Translations under genes and position numbers: made by a program
From: Planctomycetaceae bacterium
GTDB taxonomy: Bacteria; Planctomycetota; Planctomycetia; Pirellulales; Pirellulaceae
Length of the DNA stretch: 19,254 nt
Direction: 5' to 3'
Assembly: GCA_018658605.1 (NCBI GenBank)
Contig: JABHUV010000348.1
Coordinates: 1 to 19,254, forward strand
The notes under the pieces: generated by a model
The model's input: the letters and a program-made list of their open reading frames with translations, nothing else
The model's database searches: none
Told to the model about the DNA's origin: nothing
Part shown: positions 12,635 to 19,254 of the stretch, piece after piece
Layout of the letters: every line of letters begins with the position of its first letter
Position numbering within the stretch: the stretch's first letter is position 1

Positions 12635-15607
12635 ATGAAGACTTTAGCCTGTCTTAGTCTAATCTTGCTCGTAACGGTGACTTTCAATGTTACTGGCGCA
12701 GAGGACGAGAGCCCAACCTACGAGGCCGACATCGCCCCCATTTTTAAACGGGCTTGCATACGTTGCCATAGTTCCAGCGCACGTAAAGGCGAATTAGATT
12801 TATCATCTCCGCATGGACTCTTTAAAGGTGGTGAGTCCGAAACGACCATTGTTTCCGGAGATTCCGAGGCGAGTTACCTGTATGAGCTCGTTCATGAACA
12901 TATGATGCCGCCTGAAGGTGAAGGGAAGCATCTCACTAAACAGGACGTTGCGACCATTAAATTATGGCTCGATAAAGGGACGCCTTTTGCCGACGGCACG
13001 GATCCGAAGTCATTTACGGAGGTCGTGGAAGTCAATCAACATGATATTCGGCCAATTATGATGTTGCGATGCACCGTGTGTCATGGGAGTCGTCGCCAGG
13101 AAGGTGGCCTTGACCTCCGCACCCGCGAATCCATGTTAAAAGGTGGAAAATCAGGTCCCGCAATGGTACTTGGAAAGCCAGCAGAAAGCCTATTGTTGCA
13201 GCGCATCCACGCCGAAGAAATGCCTCCCCGAGATAAGCTGCTTCCCTCTGGTGTAAAAATCATGCCGAGCGGTGAACTTGACAAGCTCACGCGCTGGATA
13301 ACTATCGGTGCTCCGGAAATCGAGATATCCCCAGACACCGCTACAGTAGAACCGGATACGATTGTGACGGACGAAGATCGTAAATTTTGGGCATTTCAGT
13401 CACTGCAACCAATTACGCCTCCCGACGCAATTTCTGATTACGAAGGCATCAATGCAATCGACCTGTTTGTCGCAGAAAGACTTAAAGCAAACGGGCTCAC
13501 ATTTTCCAAGGAAGCATCAAGAGTTGTATTAGTCAGGCGTCTGTATTTTGATTTAATTGGCTTACCCCCAACTCCCGGCGAGATCGCAGCCTTTGTCGCT
13601 GACGAACAACCACTCGCCTATGAACGACTGGTCCAACGGCTATTGGCATCGCCTCGTTACGGCGAGCGGTGGGCTCGATTCTGGCTAGATGCTGCCGGTT
13701 ACGCCGATTCAGAAGGGAAACGCAGTGCGGACCCAATTCGTAATTCTGCTTGGCGGTATCGCGACTATGTCATACGTAGTATGAACGCGGACAAGCCTTA
13801 TTCGCAGTTTCTGATGGAGCAAATTGCAGGTGATGAGTTGCTAGATTACTCGGATCCCGCACAAATCACTCCACAGCATGTCGAAAACCTAATCGCGACG
13901 GGATTCCTACGGATGGCACCTGATGGTACAGGGTCGGACGTCGTTAACTCGGTTCCCGAGCGGATGGAGGTCGTGGCGGATGAGATTGACATCTTTTCAT
14001 CTACCGTGCTCGGTCTGACGATGAAGTGCGCTCGTTGTCACAGTCATAAGTACGACCCCATCCCGCAACGTGATTATTACCGCTTAGTGGCCACCTTTCA
14101 GGGCGCGTTTGACGTGCATGATTGGCTAAAACCTACCGCGGTACCCGGTCAGTCCAATGGCGTGATGCGTACACGGGCGCTTTCAGTGGCAACTCCCGAG
14201 CGCGTTGCCGAGGTCACGGCACAGAACGCGGAAATTCAGCAGGAAATCGATCTGGCGAACAAGAAGCACGAGGTCATCGTGGCCAACGTCAAGTCTGCCT
14301 TCTTTGCGAAACAACTAACAACGTTACCGGAGGTCATTCGCAGCGATGTTGAAACGGCATTTGCCAAAGGCGCGGACACTCGAGACGAGGTGCAGCGTTA
14401 TTTAGTGGATAAGTTTAGCAAGGAACTACAGTTCACAGAAAAGCAACTTGCTGCTGACAAGGAAGTTGTGGCATCACAGAAGGCGACCACAGATGAGGTA
14501 AAGTTACTAAATGCTAAGAAGGACGTCGTCGAACCGATTCGAGCCTTATGGGATCGCGGGGCACCGTCACCGACGTATTTATTTGTTCGCGGTGATTTTC
14601 AACAACCGGGACGCTTAATTGGTCCGGGAGTTCCGTCTGTCCTCACAGATGGTAAGACCCCATTTACGCCAGTATCACTTGCTGCTTCGGCAGAAGGAAC
14701 TGGGCGTCGACTCGCATTGGCACAGTGGCTCATTGCACCGGAACACCCGTTAACGTCGCGTGTGTTAGTGAATCGCATCTGGTCACATCACTTCGGACGC
14801 GGAATCGTTTCAAGTATTGATAATTTTGGGAGTGTTGGGGTAAGGCCGACTCATCCTGAATTGTTGGATTGGCTTGCCAATTGGTTTATTGAATCGGACT
14901 GGAGCATGAAGGATCTCCACCGCTTAATGGTTACCTCCCGCACCTATCGGCAAGATTCTAGTGTCACCGATGAAATACTTGCGCAGGATCCAGAAAATCG
15001 GTATTTGAGTCATATGAATTTGCGACGACTGACGGCAGAAGAGGTGCGAGATTCGGTTATTGAGATCGCGGGTAATCTTGATCAAAAGCAATATGGAAAA
15101 CCAGATGCGGTGACGGTACGCGGCGATGGGTTGGTAACAGCCGTGGGTGACGACGGCGTGTATCGCCGTAGTGTTTATTTGCGTCAACGTCGTAAGGAAA
15201 TGCCGTCGTTCCTCGCAACGTTTGATTTACCACAGATGAATCCTGCGTGCCAAGAGCGACCAACTTCCAACGTTGCTCAACAAGCTTTGTATTTACTTAA
15301 TAGCACAATGGTGCGCGATTTGGCCGACGAGATGGCCTTGAAAGTCTCGGATAGAACATCTAGCAATGGCGATATAACGGCGACGGTGAACTACATTTAC
15401 CGCGCCGTTACTGGCGAGGTTCCTGACGAACCTCAGCTACAACAGTCGCTTGAGATATTGGCGGCTTTGGAACATAAATGGGAACAGCACCGCGCTTCGT
15501 TGACGGAAAAAGAACAGCAACAAATGAAACTCAGCCCAGCTCAGAAGGCACTTTCGACATTCGGGCACACGTTATGGAATTCAGCAGGATTTTTATATGT
15601 GGACTAA
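12635..15607 (+). CDS. Secreted PSCyt1/DUF1549/DUF1553 protein with three CxxCH motifs
   Basis: A 990-residue exported protein typical of planctomycetes. The signal peptide spans residues 1-21 (MKTLACLSLILLVTVTFNVTG). Two tandem planctomycete-cytochrome (PSCyt1) repeats follow, with haem motifs Cys41-Cys44-His45 and Cys146-Cys149-His150 and likely axial Met in MMPP (90-91) and MPP (196). A DUF1549 domain spans about 270-490 (FVAERLKANGLTF, then RRLYFDLIGLPPTPGEI, RYGERWARFWLDAAGYADSEG) and contains a third motif, Cys465-Cys468-His469. A predicted coiled-coil stretch covers about 510-630. DUF1553 fills roughly 700-990, with TSRVLVNRIWSHHFGRGIV. The function of the family is unknown; an extracytoplasmic redox role is inferred from the haem motifs. 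The gene overlaps the next one by 11 bases, indicating translational coupling. Confidence 0.93.
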   Translation: MKTLACLSLILLVTVTFNVTGAEDESPTYEADIAPIFKRACIRCHSSSARKGELDLSSPHGLFKGGESETTIVSGDSEASYLYELVHEHMMPPEGEGKHLTKQDVATIKLWLDKGTPFADGTDPKSFTEVVEVNQHDIRPIMMLRCTVCHGSRRQEGGLDLRTRESMLKGGKSGPAMVLGKPAESLLLQRIHAEEMPPRDKLLPSGVKIMPSGELDKLTRWITIGAPEIEISPDTATVEPDTIVTDEDRKFWAFQSLQPITPPDAISDYEGINAIDLFVAERLKANGLTFSKEASRVVLVRRLYFDLIGLPPTPGEIAAFVADEQPLAYERLVQRLLASPRYGERWARFWLDAAGYADSEGKRSADPIRNSAWRYRDYVIRSMNADKPYSQFLMEQIAGDELLDYSDPAQITPQHVENLIATGFLRMAPDGTGSDVVNSVPERMEVVADEIDIFSSTVLGLTMKCARCHSHKYDPIPQRDYYRLVATFQGAFDVHDWLKPTAVPGQSNGVMRTRALSVATPERVAEVTAQNAEIQQEIDLANKKHEVIVANVKSAFFAKQLTTLPEVIRSDVETAFAKGADTRDEVQRYLVDKFSKELQFTEKQLAADKEVVASQKATTDEVKLLNAKKDVVEPIRALWDRGAPSPTYLFVRGDFQQPGRLIGPGVPSVLTDGKTPFTPVSLAASAEGTGRRLALAQWLIAPEHPLTSRVLVNRIWSHHFGRGIVSSIDNFGSVGVRPTHPELLDWLANWFIESDWSMKDLHRLMVTSRTYRQDSSVTDEILAQDPENRYLSHMNLRRLTAEEVRDSVIEIAGNLDQKQYGKPDAVTVRGDGLVTAVGDDGVYRRSVYLRQRRKEMPSFLATFDLPQMNPACQERPTSNVAQQALYLLNSTMVRDLADEMALKVSDRTSSNGDITATVNYIYRAVTGEVPDEPQLQQSLEILAALEHKWEQHRASLTEKEQQQMKLSPAQKALSTFGHTLWNSAGFLYVD

Positions 15608-17099
15608 CAAACAACAGTTAGATACGGCAGCGATTTCTCGCCGCGGTTTCCTTGATTCAGCCGCGGGTGGAATCAGTGGCGCCGCTTTAGCCTTGCTGGC
15701 GATGCAGGAAATGGACTTAAGAGCAGAGAGCCTGATTCCAAGTGGTATGGATGTATTACCTGCTAGTGCCGGTGTGCGACGCTCTTTTGACAACCGCCCA
15801 CGCGACACTCACCATGCTCCCAAAGCCAAAGCAGTCATTCAATTATTTATGAATGGTGGTCCGGCGCATATGGATTTGTTCGAGCCAAAGCCGATTCTAG
15901 ATAAACATCATGGGGAACCGTATTTCAATGAGATCGCTGAAGACATTAGTTCACCTCAAAGCGCTGGCGGGTTATTGAAAAGCCCATTTGAATTCAAGCA
16001 GCATGGCGAAAGTGGTGCGTGGGTTAGCAATGCCTTGCCGGAGTTAGCTAAAGTTGTTGATAACGTCTCGTTCATCAAGTCGATGTACAACAATCATCCG
16101 AACCATGAACCAGCCTTGTTTAAAATTCATTCGGGACGTTTATTGCCAGGCCGGCCTGGATTGGGCGCGTGGGTTACCTACGGATTAGGTAGCGTTAACC
16201 AAAATTTGCCAGCATATGTGGTACTTGACGACCCTGCTGGTTTGCCTGTCAACACGGTTCAGAGTTGGCAAAACGGTTTTTTGCCTCCGGTATATCAAGG
16301 AACTCGCGTGCGTAGTGAAGGCGCGCCGATCCTGAATCTAAACGCAGAAAAACCATATCCAACAGGAATTTTGCAAATGCAGCGGGCTTTGTTGCGGCGG
16401 ATTGATGAGCAACACCGCGGTAAACGTTCCAATCAGCAAGCGCTTGACGCTCGTATCAGCAGCTACGAACTTGCCGCACGAATGCAACTCGAGGCGGAAG
16501 ATTTGCTTGACATCAGTCAGGAAACTCAGGCAACCCTGACTGCGTATGGTGTCGGCGACAAAACGACTGACTCTTACGCCAAACGCTGTTTGATGGCACG
16601 GCGGATGGTCGAACGCGGTGTCCGGTACGTACAAATATTTATGAGCGCACAACCATGGGACAGCCATACAAACCTTGAAAAGACAATTCGCAGCGCCGCG
16701 GACAAGACGGATAAACCCGTTGCAGCGTTGCTAGCTGACCTTAAACAACGAGGACTACTTGACGATGTGTTGGTGATCTGGGGCGGTGAGTTTGGTAGAC
16801 TTCCGATTGCCCAAATTCGTGATAAGAACAATCTAGCCGGCGCAGGTCGCGATCACGGTCCACGTGGATTTACATTATGGATGGCCGGTGGCGGTATCAA
16901 GCCTGGGATCAGTTACGGAGCAACGGATGAGATTGGTTATGCCGCAGCAGATAAGCCTGTCAGCATAGCCGATTGGCATGCGACAATCCTTCATTTGCTC
17001 GGTTTAGATCACCATAAACTGTACTTTGAACGCAACGGTTTGAAAGAAAGATTGACGGATTTATTTGAGCCACGAATTGTTAGGGAGATTCTTGCGTAA
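15597..17099 (+). CDS. DUF1501 protein with Tat signal, first copy
   Basis: A 500-residue DUF1501 protein with an alkaline phosphatase/sulfatase-like fold. The Tat signal has Arg15-Arg16 in SRRGFLDSAAGG, followed by a hydrophobic stretch to about residue 36. Family segments are FMNGGPAHMDLFEPKP, WDSHTN, GGEFGRLP (Glu398-Phe-Gly-Arg401), GRDHGPRGFTLWMAGGGIKPG, and the closing ADWHATILHLLGLDHHKLYF, whose His and Asp residues sit where metal ligands occur in related hydrolases. The start ATG overlaps the end of the preceding gene, sharing bases 15597-15607. The family normally travels with DUF1549/DUF1553 genes, and the two probably act together outside the cytoplasm. No substrate is known. Confidence 0.93.
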   Translation: MWTNKQQLDTAAISRRGFLDSAAGGISGAALALLAMQEMDLRAESLIPSGMDVLPASAGVRRSFDNRPRDTHHAPKAKAVIQLFMNGGPAHMDLFEPKPILDKHHGEPYFNEIAEDISSPQSAGGLLKSPFEFKQHGESGAWVSNALPELAKVVDNVSFIKSMYNNHPNHEPALFKIHSGRLLPGRPGLGAWVTYGLGSVNQNLPAYVVLDDPAGLPVNTVQSWQNGFLPPVYQGTRVRSEGAPILNLNAEKPYPTGILQMQRALLRRIDEQHRGKRSNQQALDARISSYELAARMQLEAEDLLDISQETQATLTAYGVGDKTTDSYAKRCLMARRMVERGVRYVQIFMSAQPWDSHTNLEKTIRSAADKTDKPVAALLADLKQRGLLDDVLVIWGGEFGRLPIAQIRDKNNLAGAGRDHGPRGFTLWMAGGGIKPGISYGATDEIGYAAADKPVSIADWHATILHLLGLDHHKLYFERNGLKERLTDLFEPRIVREILA

Positions 17100-17144
17100 G
17101 CAGAGAATATCGTGATGTATCGAAAATATAACAAACGGGCGGTG

Positions 17145-18593
17145 ATGAGTCACCCGGATATTGCCCGCCGCACGGCGCTTCAAGCTGGCGCGGTTGGCAT
17201 GTTGGGTTTGGGCACCAATCACCTGCGAGGACTCCTTGGTGCAGAATCTGTGGAGGATGCGCCTAAAAAGACGGCAAAGTCAGTAATCTATATATTTCTT
17301 TCCGGAGGTCTGGCTCAACACGAGAGCTTCGACTTGAAACCAGACGCTCCAGAGGAAATACGCGGTAGCTTCAAACCCGCGTCTACGGTGGTACCAGGTA
17401 TGCAAATTTGTGAACATTTGCCAGGCTTAGCCAAACGCGCTGATAAGTGGTCAGTAGTTCGCTCAATGACCCACCCTACGAACGGGCATACGGAGGGGCA
17501 TTATTATATGCTTACCGGACGCAGTCGAAAATCGCCCGGATTTCGCGGGGATCGCACGCCGCGGCCGAGCGACTGGCCATCAATTTCTTCAATCGTGGGA
17601 GATGCTTTGCCACGACGTAACAATAACCTGCCCCCCGCGATTGTATTGCCTGAACGGCTAGTGCACTGGTCGGGCGGCGTGCTGCCTGGCGCTTATGGCG
17701 GCCTGATGGGATCGTCGCGAGACCCGTTCTTTATTGAAGCCTCACCCTATGGCGATCCGATGTGGCGCGGTGCGTACCCTGAATATACGTATCCCAACCA
17801 GGGGAAGAAGCCGCCTCAGGAAGCGGATTCGCGTGTATACCAAGCACCTAATTTAAAATTACCTCACGGCCTCACCAACAGCAGACTCGGTGATCGCTTG
17901 GGCCTGCTTGATGTGATCGATGGCCAGCGGCGTAAGCTAGAAGATGCTGCCTCAGTACAAGGTTATGACAGCCAACGGCAGCGTGTGGTCTCGATGTTGA
18001 CCGATCCGAAAATTCGTCATGCGGTTGATGTGACTAATGCGGATGCAAAAATTCAGGAACGCTATGGGGCGAACAGTTTCGGATGGTCATTGTTAATGGC
18101 TTATCGATTAGTCGAACAGGGTGTTAACTTAATCCAAGTAAATCTTGGCAATAACGAAACATGGGACACTCACGGTGATGCTTGGCCGCGACTCAAGGAC
18201 AAACTCTTTCCGCCCACCGACCGAGCATTATGTGCTTTGATTGACGATTTGGATTCTAACGGGTTACTCGACGAAACGTTAATTGTCATGGCAGGTGAAT
18301 TTGGTCGAACGCCGAAGGTGTCCACTTTGTCCGAATCCTTCGAAGGCCCTGGGCGTGACCATTGGGGAGCGATTCAATCGGTCTTTTTCGCGGGAGGTGG
18401 AATCCAAGGGGGGCGTGTCATCGGTGCGTCGGATCGCATTGGCGCATATCCGGCGGCAGACCCACATACACCCGAGGAGATGGCTGCGACGATCTACCAT
18501 GCATTAGGTATACCTAAGACGGCTGCCTGGCTGGATGATTCAGACAGGCCCCATCATATTTATCACGGGAATCCAATCGCTGAACTCCTATAG
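17145..18593 (+). CDS. DUF1501 protein, second diverged copy
   Basis: A second DUF1501 protein of 482 residues. Family segments include FLSGGLAQHESFDLKPDAPE, ICEHLPGLAKRADKWSVVRS, WDTHGDAWPRLKD, AGEFGRTPK, GRDHWGAIQSVFFAGGGIQGG and a C-terminal HTPEEMAATIYHALGI. It is clearly diverged from the first copy and resembles the DUF1501 subtype whose middle names an R-G-S-F-K-P-type segment after the first motif. The frame also opens with GTG at 17112 and ATG at 17115. I chose ATG 17145 because it puts the twin-arginine pair at residues 8-9 of MSHPDIARRTALQAGAVGML, the usual layout, but no ribosome binding site settles it. It lies 45 bases after the first copy, presumably in the same operon. Confidence 0.92.
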   Translation: MSHPDIARRTALQAGAVGMLGLGTNHLRGLLGAESVEDAPKKTAKSVIYIFLSGGLAQHESFDLKPDAPEEIRGSFKPASTVVPGMQICEHLPGLAKRADKWSVVRSMTHPTNGHTEGHYYMLTGRSRKSPGFRGDRTPRPSDWPSISSIVGDALPRRNNNLPPAIVLPERLVHWSGGVLPGAYGGLMGSSRDPFFIEASPYGDPMWRGAYPEYTYPNQGKKPPQEADSRVYQAPNLKLPHGLTNSRLGDRLGLLDVIDGQRRKLEDAASVQGYDSQRQRVVSMLTDPKIRHAVDVTNADAKIQERYGANSFGWSLLMAYRLVEQGVNLIQVNLGNNETWDTHGDAWPRLKDKLFPPTDRALCALIDDLDSNGLLDETLIVMAGEFGRTPKVSTLSESFEGPGRDHWGAIQSVFFAGGGIQGGRVIGASDRIGAYPAADPHTPEEMAATIYHALGIPKTAAWLDDSDRPHHIYHGNPIAELL

Positions 18594-18638
18594 AGTATTG
18601 CGGCAAATTATCAAAACATCTTAACGGGGGTCTCAGAC

Positions 18639-19254
18639 GTGAAAACTATTTGGATTGGTATTGTCGGCATGTTTGTTCTGGCCAGTGTTTCTGCTGCGGA
18701 ACCGATTAAGATTGGCAATGATCTGCAGTTGTTTTGGGATGATGCATTGATTGAAAGCAAAGCCGGTGACATCGCGTTTGTGCTGCAGCGGCCTGAGGCT
18801 AAGGAAATGATTCTGAGGACTGGTGAGTCTTGGGAAGGTAACGTCAGTGCCTATTTTACGTTTTTGCAAGATGATGATGAGTATCGAGCCTATTATCGTG
18901 GTGCACACTATGACACAGTTAAAAAAGTAACGACTCATCGTGAAGTGACCTGTGTGGCATTAAGTAAGGACGGCATTCATTGGAAAAAACCAAAATTGGG
19001 GATCGTTGATTTTGAGGGTTCTACAGCGAATAATATCGTTTGGGATGGCATCGGCACACATTGCTTTGCTCCATTTGTTGACTCCAACCCTGACAGTAAA
19101 CCTACTGAGAAATACAAGGCGCTGTCGCGTGGTCAGTATGTGAAAGGGGCATTTGATACTCCCGAGCGGCAAAAGGGTATCGTGGGTTTATATACATTTG
19201 CTTCCGCGGACGGCTTGCATTGGAAGCAAACTTCGGCCAAACCGGTGATCACCA
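18639..19254 (+). CDS. Secreted beta-propeller glycosidase-like protein, partial
   Basis: An open frame of 205 codons that runs off the right edge. It starts with GTG at 18639, chosen because it gives a clean Sec signal peptide, MKTIWIGIVGMFVLASVSA, and because a G-rich stretch (18626-18630) lies at ribosome-binding distance. The mature part begins EPIKIGNDLQLFWDDALIE. It contains two repeats of the type VALSKDGIHWKKP and FASADGLHWKQ, the blade motif of GH32/GH43-like five-bladed propellers, plus EYRAYYRGA and EKYKALSRG. Planctomycetes have many such exported proteins, often left as hypothetical. It follows the second DUF1501 gene by 45 bases and is probably the next gene of the same operon. 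The activity is unknown. Confidence 0.75.
   Translation, partial: MKTIWIGIVGMFVLASVSAAEPIKIGNDLQLFWDDALIESKAGDIAFVLQRPEAKEMILRTGESWEGNVSAYFTFLQDDDEYRAYYRGAHYDTVKKVTTHREVTCVALSKDGIHWKKPKLGIVDFEGSTANNIVWDGIGTHCFAPFVDSNPDSKPTEKYKALSRGQYVKGAFDTPERQKGIVGLYTFASADGLHWKQTSAKPVIT

Overview
The window reads as a piece of a Planctomycetota chromosome, most like the marine Pirellulales type, though Verrucomicrobiota cannot be excluded from sequence alone. The main support is a 990-residue secreted protein with planctomycete cytochrome (PSCyt1), DUF1549 and DUF1553 domains, followed by two DUF1501 proteins. A DUF1080 protein and a tRNA-targeted integrase of a type I recall from Rhodopirellula-like genomes agree with this. 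Family assignments come from reading motifs by eye; no database search was run.

Layout. (1) Positions 1-1625 are the right end of an integrated element: a small XRE-type regulator and a tyrosine recombinase, ending inside a tRNA-Met(CAT) gene on the minus strand (1585-1658). (2) Positions 1732-5045 hold a Gfo/Idh/MocA oxidoreductase (minus), divergent from threonine 3-dehydrogenase (tdh) and 2-amino-3-ketobutyrate CoA ligase (kbl). The last two form the classic pathway from threonine to glycine plus acetyl-CoA. (3) Positions 5215-6957 encode an APC-family amino acid permease carrying a C-terminal EF-hand pair. It has no canonical start codon in front of its first membrane helix. (4) Positions 7041-12493 hold a catabolic assortment: a secreted DUF1080 protein, an HpaI-type aldolase, a Tat-exported intradiol ring-cleavage dioxygenase (minus), an N,N-dimethylformamidase large-subunit-like protein and an MlrC-type M81 metallopeptidase (minus). 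(5) Positions 12635-18593 form a run of three genes on the plus strand: a protein with three CxxCH motifs (PSCyt1 x2, DUF1549, DUF1553) and two diverged DUF1501 proteins. The first pair overlaps by 11 bp. A secreted protein resembling the beta-propeller glycosidase group then runs off the right edge.

How the genes may work together. tdh, kbl and the permease form a plausible unit for amino acid uptake and threonine breakdown. In the right half, the amide hydrolase-like protein, M81 peptidase, ring-cleavage dioxygenase and aldolase could act in sequence on an amide- or peptide-linked aromatic compound, but the mixed strands argue against one simple operon and no substrate can be named. The exported cytochrome/DUF1501 genes are a common planctomycete set of unknown function.

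Base composition also changes: from about 1.66 to 5.05 kb the plus strand is C-rich whichever way genes point, and from about 5.3 kb it is G-rich or balanced. No stretch longer than 300 bases lacks a gene.
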